A stretch of 64,000 nt of DNA from Roseofilum reptotaenium CS-1145 (GTDB lineage Bacteria; Cyanobacteriota; Cyanobacteriia; Cyanobacteriales; Desertifilaceae), in the NCBI RefSeq assembly GCF_028330985.1, contig NZ_JAQMUE010000074.1, positions 1 through 64,000 on the forward strand, written 5' to 3'. Both the position numbers and the translations under genes were made by a program. Positions 55,661 to 64,000 of this stretch are shown in pieces (position 1 is the stretch's first letter; each line of letters begins with the position of its first letter). The notes beneath the pieces are model-generated. The model was not told the DNA's origin and searched no databases. It saw only the letters and a list, made by a program, of their open reading frames with translations.

Positions 55661-57493
55661 TTAAGGGAAAGCAGAAATTAGGGGATAAACGAGTAATAAT
55701 CCAAAGAGAATGGTGCCCATAAGAATCGAGAGGGCATAAAACTGTACTTGTCCCGTAGTGTTGTATTTTAAACCTTCACCACTGGCGATGGTGAACAGAC
55801 CGATCAAATTCACTGCACCATCGACTAAGATGCGATCGAACCAATCAATAAATTTGGCCAGAAATCCCACAATAGCGATGACCGTTACTTTATAGAGTTG
55901 GGCAGTGTAGAAATCGTAGGCAAAGAAATCTTGAATTCCTGGAACAGGAAGTTTAATGGGTTTGGGGATTCGGTCGCCAACATAGAGGAATAAGGCAATC
56001 CCAGCACCGATTATAGTCGAGCCAATTAGCAATAAAGAGGCGGGTTGTGTCACTAAACTCAGAGTAGGTAATAGTCCTAAAACGGCTAATAATTGGGGTA
56101 AATGGAGGGCAACACCGAGTAAAACCATCATCGGTAAAACGAGTGCCCATAATCCTTCTGGCGATCGCTTTGTCCAATCTGTAATGGAACCCGTAAATAG
56201 TTGTCCGAACACCCGCGCTAAACTACAGGCGGTTAATCCATTTACCAATAACAAAACGGTTAATAAAGTTGGGGATAACCCATTGGCAATTTCTGCAAGT
56301 CCCCAGAAACATCCGAGGGGAGGAACCGCTACTAATGAGAGAGCGCCGACTACATAGCAAATACCAGAAATGGGACGACGAGACCACAATCCACCCAGTT
56401 GAGTAATATCCTGGGCAATATTGTTTAGGATAATACCGCCTACCGCCATTAACATCAGCGCCATGGCGATCGCATAGGTCAACAGCAGCATTAACGCTCC
56501 TTGACTGTTTCCAGTCCCCACCGCGATAAACACAATGCCTAAATAACTACTGGTGGCATAAGAAAATACACGTTTAATGTCCACTTGAGCTAAGGCGATC
56601 GCCGCACAACTAACGGCAGTAAACGCCCCCACCGCAATTTCTGTATTCACCACAAAGGGCGATAACTCCAAAACCGGCTGCATCTTAATTAACACCCAAG
56701 CCCCGGTAGAAACCACGACCGCATTTCGGAGTACCGTTGCTGGCATCGGCCCTTCCATTGCCTCATCCAACCACAGTTGTAGGGGGAATTGGGCACATTT
56801 CCCCAACGGTCCAGCCAGCAGTGCTAAACCCAATAAAGTGGCGACTGTCGGATTCAACTCTACCGTATTCGCCCAAACGGTTAATTCATCATAATTCCAG
56901 GTTCCGGCCAGGGGGTAAAGAGCAACTACACCCATGAGTAAAACTAAGTCACCGACTCGCTTGGTCAGAAACCCATCCCTTGCACCCGTCACCACCAGAG
57001 ACTGATTAAACCAGAAGCCAATCAGCAGGTAAGTTCCCAAGGTGAGGATTTCCAACATCACGTAGCTGAAAAATAAGGAGTTGGCGAGCATGAGAACCGC
57101 CATCCCTGCCTCAAAAACAGCCAGCAGAGCATAGAATCGGGGCCAACCCCAATCCATTTCCATATAGCCAATGGCATAGATTTGGGTGAGAATATTCAAG
57201 CCCAAAATCACCACTAATGCACCGACCGTGGTGGCTGAAACTTCAACATCAAAAGTAATATCCAGATTAGCGGCATGGAGCCAATTGAGGGAATAGTGAG
57301 TGGGCGCACCCCACACTTCCCGTAAACCGAGGAGACTATGGATAAAAGCCGCCAATGTCATTAATAAGTTAATATAACCAGCCGGTCGAGGGCCGGTTCG
57401 CCGAATCAAACCCGGTGACCAAGGAATTGTCATTAATAGACCGAGGATGGCATAAGCCGGGACTAACCAAATCGTTTGACTGAAGGTGTTCAT
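55661..57493 (-). CDS. ndhF3: NDH-1 subunit NdhF3 (CO2-uptake type, NuoL-like)
   Basis: About 610 residues with some 15-16 transmembrane helices. Conserved parts: ILTQIYAIGYMEMDWGWPRF, TKRVGDLVLLMGVVALYPL, CAQFPLQLWLDEAMEGPMPA (the equivalent of the LHTWLPDAMEGPTP motif) and QVDIKRVFSYATSSYLGIVF (with Lys). The C-terminal amphipathic arm typical of NuoL is present but short, as in the F3/F4 types. It heads ndhF3-ndhD3. Start uncertain: ATG 57493 gives the normal N-terminus; ATG 57508 or 57571 are in frame upstream. Confidence 0.92.
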   Translation of the reverse strand: MNTFSQTIWLVPAYAILGLLMTIPWSPGLIRRTGPRPAGYINLLMTLAAFIHSLLGLREVWGAPTHYSLNWLHAANLDITFDVEVSATTVGALVVILGLNILTQIYAIGYMEMDWGWPRFYALLAVFEAGMAVLMLANSLFFSYVMLEILTLGTYLLIGFWFNQSLVVTGARDGFLTKRVGDLVLLMGVVALYPLAGTWNYDELTVWANTVELNPTVATLLGLALLAGPLGKCAQFPLQLWLDEAMEGPMPATVLRNAVVVSTGAWVLIKMQPVLELSPFVVNTEIAVGAFTAVSCAAIALAQVDIKRVFSYATSSYLGIVFIAVGTGNSQGALMLLLTYAIAMALMLMAVGGIILNNIAQDITQLGGLWSRRPISGICYVVGALSLVAVPPLGCFWGLAEIANGLSPTLLTVLLLVNGLTACSLARVFGQLFTGSITDWTKRSPEGLWALVLPMMVLLGVALHLPQLLAVLGLLPTLSLVTQPASLLLIGSTIIGAGIALFLYVGDRIPKPIKLPVPGIQDFFAYDFYTAQLYKVTVIAIVGFLAKFIDWFDRILVDGAVNLIGLFTIASGEGLKYNTTGQVQFYALSILMGTILFGLLLVYPLISAFP

Positions 57494-58142
57494 GGGTGAG
57501 TCAATCATCCATTGGGGAGGAAAAGAGGAGCTAGACTTAAGCAATCCAAGTAGGATTACTTCTTGCCTCATTATTTTAGATGTTGCATTGCTAAAAGTCT
57601 ATACCTTAAGCTGGATTGTAAAATGTTCTCGATCAAAAAACAAACGCGATCGAGCTGTGGCGATCGCCCCTTTCATCAGGGGTCAGAATGCTTATGTGCG
57701 ATCGGTAGCGGATTTATAAGCATCACTTACACTCAATATAAGTGAGTCGATTCGAGACACCAACGGCGCTCTTTGCAACTCTCTTTGAGATTTTCCCTTC
57801 CCCAAGCCCCACATAACCCTTGCAGTTGTTGAGACTTACCCTTTCTTAAATGAGACAAGAGGACTCAGGACACTAAGCACTTTACCTTCAAACCCTAATG
57901 CTAGTTGACTCAAATTCAGAGTTGTTGCATTCAGTAATACAAGCAAAAATAAAGTTATAAAAAATGCTTTAATTTTATGTTATCCCCAATGGGGTTGAAG
58001 TGCTTTTTAAAGTTGATTATAGTAGTGCGTGGGGTTTGTGATGAAGATGCTAATTGCGATCAAACCCCATCTGCTTCTTCTTTTCAAGCTTCTTATCCTG
58101 TACTGAGAAGTGGGAAAACCTAGTTTCCCTATTCCCGATTCC
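57494..58142. other. Upstream region of ndhF3
   Basis: About 650 bp without a convincing gene; short plus-strand frames (57486-57745) show no family resemblance. It contains the inverted repeat at 57723-57745 and should hold the promoter of the CO2-uptake operon. Confidence 0.5.
57723..57745 (-). promoter_or_regulatory. Candidate LysR-type operator for the CO2-uptake operon
   Basis: Perfect inverted repeat TCACTTA-N9-TAAGTGA, about 230-250 bp upstream of the ndhF3 start. Its form fits the T-N11-A rule for LysR-type regulators. ndhF3-ndhD3-cupA is repressed by the LysR-type NdhR/CcmR in other cyanobacteria. The identity of the binding protein is inference, and the distance from the start is long. 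Confidence 0.35.
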
Positions 58143-58358
58143 CTAGCTGGCTAAGGATTTACCAATCACCTGAACCTTTCCTCGTTGTACTCCTCTTAGG
58201 ATGCGACAAGCGGCTTTGTGTTCTTCGGTTCCAACTCCAAAGGTTTGGGACATGACTTGCAAGAAGAAGAATTCTTCGGCAGAGATTGCATTCATGGCTC
58301 CGACTGAAGCAAACAGATGTGAGATGTAGTCAGATAGTCTTTCTTTTGTGGATAGCAT
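58143..58358 (-). CDS. Small conserved-looking hypothetical protein
   Basis: 71 residues from ATG 58358, preceded by GAGGAAGA at good spacing. Predominantly helical: LSTKERLSDYISHLFASVG, AEEFFFLQVMSQTFGV, EEHKAACRILRGVQRGKVQV. No signal peptide, membrane helix or metal motif. I do not recognise the family. Composition is gene-like, so I consider it real. Confidence 0.6.
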   Translation of the reverse strand: MLSTKERLSDYISHLFASVGAMNAISAEEFFFLQVMSQTFGVGTEEHKAACRILRGVQRGKVQVIGKSLAS

Positions 58359-58596
58359 GGTATTCTTCCTCATTTCTTATGTTTTTATTGTCTTCAAAAT
58401 TTTCTATTTAATGGGTGACACCCCTCATCGTGGAGGATGATCTTCATACGAGCTGAACTGTGATGGTAATTGAGCCGCCTTGGCGACGCAGATCACGGTC
58501 AGGCGATCGCGTCGCTTCTCTGCTTCTCTATCTCAGTTGGTTACCAAATCAGAGCCAGAGCGATAAGCTGTGGGTGAAATCTTCCGGTTTGTGAGT

Positions 58597-59091
58597 ATGC
58601 GTAAACTAAGTCTCATTGCGTTGGGCCTATCATTGAGTCTAGGATTTGCCCTCAGCCCCCTTATGTCCCAACCCTCAGCAACAGCCCAAAATCGAACGGC
58701 TAGAGGTCTGGTGATTAAGCCGAGTGCCTATAGCGTCGAAGAAACAGAGAAACGCTTCATTCAAGTCCTTGAATCGAATGGGTTGAATGTTTTTACGACT
58801 GTCGATCATACCCAGAACGCTGCGAATGCTAATTTAGAGCTACCGCCTACCCGTGTGGTGATTTTCGGTAACCCTATGGCTGGAACGCCACTCATGCGGT
58901 GTCAGCAAAGCATCGGTATTGACTTGCCGCAGAAGCTGCTGATTTTTCAAGATGAGCAGGGCGTAAAAATTGCCTATAATGATCCGCGCTACCTCAGCCA
59001 ACGACATGCCCTAGAGGGTTGTGGGGCGCAGGTTATTAATAAGATTGCTGAAGCACTCAATGGATTAACAGAACAAGCAATTAACCCCTAG
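58597..59091 (+). CDS. DUF302 domain protein, exported
   Basis: About 164 residues. Signal peptide of about 28-31 residues (LSLIALGLSLSLGFALSPLM), then one DUF302 domain: SVEETEKRFIQVLESNGLNV, FTTVDHTQNAANANLEL, TRVVIFGNPMAGTPLM and IGIDLPQKLLIFQDEQGVKI. DUF302 proteins have an alpha/beta fold of unknown function, some periplasmic. ATG 58597 (MRKLSLIALG) gives the normal signal peptide; the frame extends nine residues upstream. Confidence 0.88.
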   Translation: MRKLSLIALGLSLSLGFALSPLMSQPSATAQNRTARGLVIKPSAYSVEETEKRFIQVLESNGLNVFTTVDHTQNAANANLELPPTRVVIFGNPMAGTPLMRCQQSIGIDLPQKLLIFQDEQGVKIAYNDPRYLSQRHALEGCGAQVINKIAEALNGLTEQAINP

Positions 59092-59112
59092 ATGTACGCG
59101 ATCGCCATCACG

Positions 59113-59140
59113 GTAGAGACAAGGCACACCTTGTCTCTAC
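59113..59140 (+). terminator. Perfect 12-bp hairpin after the DUF302 gene
   Basis: GTAGAGACAAGG and CCTTGTCTCTAC are perfect inverted arms around a CACA loop, 22 nt past the stop codon. It may act as a terminator or mRNA 3' end, although there is no U-run. Similar GTAGAGAC hairpins are common in cyanobacterial intergenic DNA. Confidence 0.5.
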
Positions 59141-59150
59141 AGCTTGTAAT

Positions 59151-59310
59151 TATAGCGCTGCGCGGTATGGTACTTACAAGTTATAGGGATTCTCTCTTCT
59201 ATGGAGTACAGCTTGAAGCCTTAGAGCCTAAGCAATACAAGCTATCGCCATTCGTGCCTATTCCCTATTCCCTATTCCCTATTCCCTATTCCCTAGCGCG
59301 CAGCGCTATA
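59151..59310. repeat. Interspersed repeat family A, copy 4 (inverted, expanded)
   Basis: 160 bp with long terminal inverted repeats TATAGCGCTGCGCG (59151-59164) and CGCGCAGCGCTATA (59297-59310). Inside is the reverse complement of the family A core (CAGCTTGAAGCCTTAGAGCC, then TAAGCAATACAAGCT). Next to it are five TATTCCC heptamers (59259-59294). It shows the full-length form that the other copies appear to lack. Confidence 0.8.
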
Positions 59311-59357
59311 ATTCAACGGACTTGATATCACCGTCACGACCAGTGATTTGTTGGAAG

Positions 59358-60131
59358 TTAAAAATTCTCTTTTATCCACATAAACATGACTTCGTCATTT
59401 GGACTCCATGATGCCAATGCATGGAAACCATCATTGCCACGATTTTTATCAGGAAACTCAGGAGTCGAATAGACCATAGATCCTTCATAAATCTTGGGTT
59501 CCCACCAATACGGGCCTTGTAGAAAAAAATTACTTTCCTCAGTTAATCCGGTTTTTGGCTCTAGACCTAAGTCTGACATCAATGAAAAAAATTGTTCTTC
59601 ATCCAATTTTGCTTTCCAGAGCCATTCCGAGTCTATAAAAGATGCTTTATAGTAGTATTTGGAATCTTCAAGCGGTGAGATTTTTTCAACTGCTTTCTCC
59701 ACAGAATATAATTCTGGAATCCCGCTCCTTTTGGGTGGAAAATCGACTAACCTAGAAACTCCAAGAGACAAAGCCACGACCACAAAAGATATCCAGCAGA
59801 TCTTAGCAATTCGGCTACGGGTAGTTGAGCAGAGTAAGTCGATTGGTGTCCGGAATTTCGATCTGCCAACCAAGTTGTAGAGTACAATCGTGATTCCCGT
59901 CGTCACAAGAGGCCACCATAATACACCAGAGGGTGAAGCAACAATAAAAAAAGCAACAATAAAAAAAGACCAGGGTTGTAGAAGAAGGGCAGGAAGAGAT
60001 ATAGAACCTATTGCCGCCCCTAAAAAAATATCTCTGTAGATTATTCCCATCAGGAAACCCAACTGAAAAACAAATGCCGCCAAGTAATTGATCGCTAGCA
60101 GCAAAATTATTTTTCCCGCTATTTTTTTCAT
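59358..60131 (-). CDS. Hypothetical multi-helix membrane protein with soluble C-terminal part
   Basis: 257 residues. Four or so hydrophobic helices in the first half (IILLLAINYLAAFVFQLGFL, then ISLPALLLQPWSFFIVAFF, LVTTGITIVLYNLV, ICWISFVVVALSLGV). The C-terminal soluble half (about 130-257) is rich in Trp, Tyr and Glu (LQGPYWWEPKIYEGSMVY). Function unknown; no motif is recognised. Confidence 0.65.
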   Translation of the reverse strand: MKKIAGKIILLLAINYLAAFVFQLGFLMGIIYRDIFLGAAIGSISLPALLLQPWSFFIVAFFIVASPSGVLWWPLVTTGITIVLYNLVGRSKFRTPIDLLCSTTRSRIAKICWISFVVVALSLGVSRLVDFPPKRSGIPELYSVEKAVEKISPLEDSKYYYKASFIDSEWLWKAKLDEEQFFSLMSDLGLEPKTGLTEESNFFLQGPYWWEPKIYEGSMVYSTPEFPDKNRGNDGFHALASWSPNDEVMFMWIKENF

Positions 60132-60313
60132 TCTTTTCTTTTAACTATTGTTTCGTCTAAAATAGTGCATTAGCTGCAATTCGTTGTAGGGGTTTAGCCC
60201 TAAAATGTTCGGAGCGCTAAAGTGCAACAACGGAGGAAATCTAATGCATGAGGGTATGGGTTTATTTCTCCCCCTCTCCCCTATTCCCTCACCTTCTGCC
60301 AGAAGTCTATGAC

Positions 60314-60931
60314 TCAACCAGCACTGCGTCCCCACAAGGCTAACCCACTGCCCCGCCCGCGAGCAGCAATCAACTTATCTTGGACTAAAAAATAGTTGAA
60401 AAACGCCAGTTCGCGGATGGGCGCACCATAAAATCGGGCATTGCGATTTTCTCCGTTGCGAATCAGAGTAGAAAATAAGACTTTATCGAAGAACTTGATT
60501 TGCATGGTGGTAAAGTCAAAAGCTAGCAGGGAATTAGACTTTAACCGTTTAGCCGGCCCAAAAACCACTAGAGTAAACAAACCAATTTGAATCCGGTTCT
60601 CTACTTCCCCCGCTTCAAATTTCTCTTGATCGATACCTTCTAAATCAGCCAACGGACGATACACCAATTGAATCGGAATCAATCGCAGTAAGGTCTGCGC
60701 TAACCTCATCTGCGTTAAATTGAGCGATCGCCCCTGTTTTTCCCCCGTGATCCAACATAAGCGCCAAGCTCCGCTCAGTTGCTCGAAGCCATAGGGCGTT
60801 TTCTCCCTTTTCGCCAACTTTTCCCAAGCCAACAGTTCCTCTACTACTTCCCCCGCAGGAGGAGCCACCACTTGGGGATTAAACATAGATGCTACTGTTT
60901 GTTCCAATACCGCCAAATTCGCCATGTTCAT
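60314..60931 (-). CDS. PAP/fibrillin family protein
   Basis: About 205 residues of the plastid-lipid-associated protein (PAP/fibrillin) family, found in cyanobacteria and chloroplasts and associated with thylakoid lipid bodies. Recognisable are FEQLSGAWRLCWITGEKQG (the LSGxWxLxYT-type first strand) and the C-terminal NGENRNARFYG, FNYFLVQDKLIAARGRGSGL. ATG 60931 or 60925 is chosen; the frame runs on to 61060, but that would overlap the divergent photolyase start. Confidence 0.85.
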   Translation of the reverse strand: MNMANLAVLEQTVASMFNPQVVAPPAGEVVEELLAWEKLAKREKTPYGFEQLSGAWRLCWITGEKQGRSLNLTQMRLAQTLLRLIPIQLVYRPLADLEGIDQEKFEAGEVENRIQIGLFTLVVFGPAKRLKSNSLLAFDFTTMQIKFFDKVLFSTLIRNGENRNARFYGAPIRELAFFNYFLVQDKLIAARGRGSGLALWGRSAG

Positions 60932-61051
60932 TACCCGGTTTATCGATTCAATCTTATAAAGCCTTTCTCTTTTATGGCAAACTGAAGAAAAGCCTGCTAA
61001 ATCAATCGATCCATCCCCTAGGCAAATATCACCAGGAGATCTCGTAGACTG

Positions 61052-62521
61052 ATGAGCCAAAAACCCATCCTTCTTTGGTATCGTAACGATCTACGATCGC
61101 ACGATCATGAACCCCTAAACCAAGCCCTGAAAACCGGCGCTGTGGTGATTCCTGTATATTGTTTTGACTCTCGTTGGTTACAGAACACCTCTTTTGGGTT
61201 TTCCAAGATGGGGGTTTTTCGAGCTAAGTTTCTCCTGGAAAGTGTTGCTAATTTGCGCCAAACCTTAAGAGATCTAGGGAGCGATCTGATTATCCGCCAA
61301 GGCTTACCGGAAAACGTGATTGCCCAGTTAGCCATAACCCTAAACGTCAGTGCCCTTTATTATCATCAGGAAGTCACAGCAGAAGAAAAGTTAGTAGAAA
61401 CTGAACTCAATAAAGCCTTAAGCCAACATCAGATTAGTACCCAGGGCTTTTGGGGGTCTACATTGTACCACCCTGAAGACTTACCTTGGGCGATCGCCGA
61501 GATCCCCGAAGTCTTTACCTCCTATCGGAAACCCGTTGAAAAAAGCTCTAGGGTACGTCCTACCCTTCCGACTCCTGATGCTCTTCCACCCTTACCGAAT
61601 TCCCTTAACCTCGATCTGGGAACTCTCCCCAGCTTAGAAGAGTGGGGACTAGAACACCCCCGCTCCGATCCAAGAGCCGTTTTATTTTTCAGGGGTGGAG
61701 AAAAAGCAGGACTACAACGGATACAAGATTATATTTGGCAGGGCAATCATTTAGAACATTATAAAAAAACTCGCAATCAAATGTTAGGGGCAGATGGCTC
61801 CTCTAAATTTTCTCCCTGGTTAACCTTCGGTTGTCTATCTCCCCGTTTGATTCATGAAGAAGTGCAAAACTATGAATCGGAACGAATCAAAAATGAATCG
61901 ACTTATTGGCTAATTTTTGAACTCATGTGGCGCGATTATTTTCGCTTCATTTGTGCCAAACATGGGAATAAAATTTTTTACGCTTCTGGACTGCAAGGAT
62001 TATCTTTACCCTGGAAACAGGATTGGAAACAATTTGAACGCTGGCAACAGGGAATTACCGGATTTCCTTTAGTAGATGCCAATATGAGAGAGTTATCCAC
62101 CACTGGGTTTATGTCGAATCGAGGTCGGCAAAATGTCGCCAGTTTTCTGACCAAAAATTTGGGTATGGATTGGCGCATGGGCGCGGAATGGTTTGAATCG
62201 TGTTTAATCGATTATGATCCCTGTAGCAATTGGGGAAATTGGAATTATTTGGCAGGAGTTGGCAATGATGGACGTGGATTCCGCTATTTTAATATTGCTA
62301 AACAATCTCAAGAGTATGATCCTAAAGGACAATATGTTAAGCATTGGTTGCCTGAATTAGCCCATGTTCCACCGACTAAAATTCATCAACCGTGGAAGTT
62401 ATTAGCAGTGGAACAAAAACGGTTTGGTGTGCAGATGGGGGTGGATTATCCTTTACCGATGGTCGATTTAAGTGAATCGATGCAAATGAATCGCCATATT
62501 TATGAGATTACTAAATCTTAG
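61052..62521 (+). CDS. Cryptochrome DASH / single-strand DNA photolyase family
   Basis: 489 residues. The N-terminal photolyase alpha/beta domain begins ILLWYRNDLRSHDHEPL. The C-terminal FAD-binding domain has GCLSPRLIHEEVQ, ELMWRDYFRF, NMRELSTTGFMSNRGRQNVA, WRMGAEWFESCLIDYDP, and NWGNWNYLAGVGND. The last motif and GFRYFNIAKQSQEYDPKGQY match Cry-DASH. It repairs pyrimidine dimers in single-stranded or looped DNA using blue light and may act in signalling. Divergent from the PAP/fibrillin gene with about 120 bp between starts. Confidence 0.94.
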   Translation: MSQKPILLWYRNDLRSHDHEPLNQALKTGAVVIPVYCFDSRWLQNTSFGFSKMGVFRAKFLLESVANLRQTLRDLGSDLIIRQGLPENVIAQLAITLNVSALYYHQEVTAEEKLVETELNKALSQHQISTQGFWGSTLYHPEDLPWAIAEIPEVFTSYRKPVEKSSRVRPTLPTPDALPPLPNSLNLDLGTLPSLEEWGLEHPRSDPRAVLFFRGGEKAGLQRIQDYIWQGNHLEHYKKTRNQMLGADGSSKFSPWLTFGCLSPRLIHEEVQNYESERIKNESTYWLIFELMWRDYFRFICAKHGNKIFYASGLQGLSLPWKQDWKQFERWQQGITGFPLVDANMRELSTTGFMSNRGRQNVASFLTKNLGMDWRMGAEWFESCLIDYDPCSNWGNWNYLAGVGNDGRGFRYFNIAKQSQEYDPKGQYVKHWLPELAHVPPTKIHQPWKLLAVEQKRFGVQMGVDYPLPMVDLSESMQMNRHIYEITKS

Positions 62522-62875
62522 GGAATAGGGAGTAATAGAATTGCCTTCATCTGCGTGTCTGGAGTTGCCCGCGTCTGGAGCGTCCCCCTATCCCCGTATC
62601 AACCCTTACTCAAGATAGTGGAGAGTATATCTTTCATAAATCTTTGGTTAAAGATCCGTATTTTCACAGGATTAATTAATCACATGATAGAATCCCCCTA
62701 TACGCTTTAAGTTTCTTTCAACCTCAATTCAGTATTCTCGACAATTTACGGAAATGGATGATTTAAATTATTCTGAGAGATACGTGTGCTTCTAAAGGAT
62801 ATCATCCCGCTTCTCATGAGAGGGTGATATCAAAAAAGACAAACAACAACAGACAGAGTTTTAGCAGAATTAATC
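62522..62875. other. Intergenic region with a leader hairpin before the surface-protein gene
   Basis: About 354 bp. The left part has an imperfect GGGAATAGGGAGTAATAG tract and a GTCTGGAGTTGCCCGCGTCT direct repeat. Near the right end GATATCA-T-CCC (62798-62808) pairs with GGGTGATATC (62822-62831) around a TCTCATGAGA palindrome, forming a strong stem-loop about 45 nt before ATG 62876. Confidence 0.55.
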
Positions 62876-64000
62876 ATGACCTACAAGACGACAACTCAGT
62901 TCCTTGGAACATTAACGACTCTCGGTTTAGCTACACTCTTTACCTCCCCTGCACAAGCAGCCTCTTTAGGAGGAACGTTCAGCGTTTTCCTCGATTGTAA
63001 CAATGATGGCATGGCCCACCAGAGAAACCAAAACATCAATGGTTGGCAATTCACTCAAGATGCAGTTGGAGATAATACAGACGGCCCGCTATACGACATG
63101 CGAGGAATGGCTACTACGGTAACCAACGATGGGAAAGTCGTTGTGGTGATGACTGGGAACACAAGCATTAATGGCGAAGGACGCGATCGCAGTAGCAACG
63201 CGATCGCTTGGGGTGACCTCTTCTTCACTTCTGGTAAGCAAACCTTTGAAGAAGCTCAAAACGCCGGTAAGCTCTTTGCGATTCACTTCTCCCAAGCCAA
63301 TGATTCTAATGCTCCTGAAGTCGGTGTTTACAATAGTGTGACCGCTCAAGGGGTAGGCATGCACAACTTTGGTCACCGCACCTATAGCAACTACATGGAT
63401 TTGGTGGACTCTGATGTCACCAACTTCTTTGGAGATATCCAATCCAATGAGCTAGGTGGGAATAACCCCTACTACAACCTCACTGGGCCAGGATACAATG
63501 TGATGGCTCAAGGAACTCGTGCCTACAATGATGGATTTTCCTTTGTTGACAGCACTCGTTTGAGTGATTTAGGATTTGATGCTTCTGGATTTGATCATGC
63601 AGGAGAACACCTCATTGCCTTTGAATTCAATCTCAAGGCTTTGACCCAACCGCTCCCTCTAGATGAGCAAGCCGAACAACTAGGTGTGGAATGGATTTGG
63701 GATGATGACTTCCAGACCATCAAGGATGAGTATAATCGTCTCCAGGCTGAACAAAAGCGGATCTGGAATAAAGAAATTAAAGACCATCACGAAGAGAACA
63801 AAGAGATTCGGACAGGAACTCCTGGTTTCAATGAAATCTGGGCTAATCGACAAGCCGCTTTAAACGTCAGAAATGCAGCGAATAAAATTCAAAAGCAGGT
63901 TAAGTTGATTTCTAAAACAGAAGGGCAGATTGCCGAGTTGAATGAGAGAGAAGCCAACGATCCCACCTGGAACACCAAAGACGAGAAATACCGCAAGTTC
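62876..64000 (+). CDS. Secreted protein, possible exosortase-dependent surface protein, partial
   Basis: 375 visible residues; the 3' end is outside the window. Signal peptide of about 28 residues (FLGTLTTLGLATLFTSPAQA, cleaved before ASLGG). A beta-rich domain of about 200 residues begins GGTFSVFLDCNNDGMA and contains GNTSINGEGRDRSSNAIAWG and LIAFEFNLKAL. A charged, helical, coiled-coil-like part follows (about 270-375; EYNRLQAEQKRIWNKEIKDH). It resembles cyanobacterial surface proteins with a C-terminal PEP-CTERM sorting signal, but that end cannot be seen. ATG 62876. Confidence 0.6.
   Translation, partial: MTYKTTTQFLGTLTTLGLATLFTSPAQAASLGGTFSVFLDCNNDGMAHQRNQNINGWQFTQDAVGDNTDGPLYDMRGMATTVTNDGKVVVVMTGNTSINGEGRDRSSNAIAWGDLFFTSGKQTFEEAQNAGKLFAIHFSQANDSNAPEVGVYNSVTAQGVGMHNFGHRTYSNYMDLVDSDVTNFFGDIQSNELGGNNPYYNLTGPGYNVMAQGTRAYNDGFSFVDSTRLSDLGFDASGFDHAGEHLIAFEFNLKALTQPLPLDEQAEQLGVEWIWDDDFQTIKDEYNRLQAEQKRIWNKEIKDHHEENKEIRTGTPGFNEIWANRQAALNVRNAANKIQKQVKLISKTEGQIAELNEREANDPTWNTKDEKYRKF

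Noticed and set aside
57486-57745. Short plus-strand frames upstream of ndhF3
   Set aside because: They overlap each other and the probable promoter region and show no protein-like pattern.

Overview
The window is cyanobacterial chromosome. The HIP1 octamer GCGATCGC is scattered through it, and it carries cyanobacterium-specific genes: the low-CO2 NDH-1MS/CupA/CupS CO2-uptake set, an LrtA-type hibernation factor, a PAP/fibrillin protein, Cry-DASH, a large TPS/haemagglutinin exoprotein and an Uma2 nuclease. Short heptanucleotide tandem repeats (GGGAATA/TATTCCC) and many small palindromic repeats suggest a filamentous, Oscillatoriales-like organism; that last step is inference.

Layout. 1-3.2 kb: 5' part of a secreted haemagglutinin-type protein (minus strand) with tandem peptide repeats. 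3.3-12.6 kb: CACHE-HAMP-PAS histidine kinase, asnS, a phosphoribosyltransferase, nickel superoxide dismutase with its maturation protease, ssb, lipB and hpf/lrtA. 12.7-22.5 kb: a coiled-coil/WD40 protein, a subtilase/RTX exoprotease, a decayed XisI/Uma2 patch, an intact Uma2 gene and a DHH-CBS-tRNA nucleotidyltransferase. 22.7-24.1 kb: a 37-residue peptide gene followed by an RRE-like/ThiF fusion, a candidate RiPP (modified peptide) pair. 25.3-33.5 kb: a same-strand run of 5'-nucleotidase, transporter-like/HEAT/CNB protein, hybrid histidine kinase and a lone CNB protein. 33.5-37.3 kb: a CRISPR array of 21 identical 37-bp repeats, a non-coding stretch with a degenerate repeat and a 13-nt anti-repeat, and a TnpB/Cas12-like effector of about 617 residues with an apparently intact RuvC triad and zinc ribbon. 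No cas1, cas2 or Tn7-like genes are present. 37.3-39.4 kb: FMN reductase, pirin and divergent HxlR regulator. 39.4-45.8 kb: AAA-like/WD40 and AAA-like/GGDEF proteins and a DUF790 (Bax1-like) nuclease. 46-49.6 kb: heptose-type HAD phosphatase, family 9 glycosyltransferase, a VapC remnant and an Rpn-like nuclease. 49.8-57.6 kb: ispD, then ndhF3-ndhD3-cupA-cupS on the minus strand, interrupted between ndhD3 and cupA by an OB-fold protein, a tiny ORF and a ParDE module. 58-64 kb: small hypothetical, DUF302, membrane and PAP/fibrillin proteins, Cry-DASH and the 5' part of a secreted, possibly exosortase-dependent surface protein.

How the parts work together. The CRISPR array, candidate tracrRNA and effector look like a self-contained type V-U interference unit that must obtain spacers in trans. 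NdhF3/NdhD3/CupA/CupS form the inducible CO2-hydrating NDH-1 module. SodN and SodX are substrate and maturase. The peptide and ThiF genes look like substrate and modifying enzyme. Several non-coding repeat families (99-160 bp family A, four copies; about 100 bp family B, two copies plus a trace; two unrelated MITE-like elements) fill intergenic gaps.
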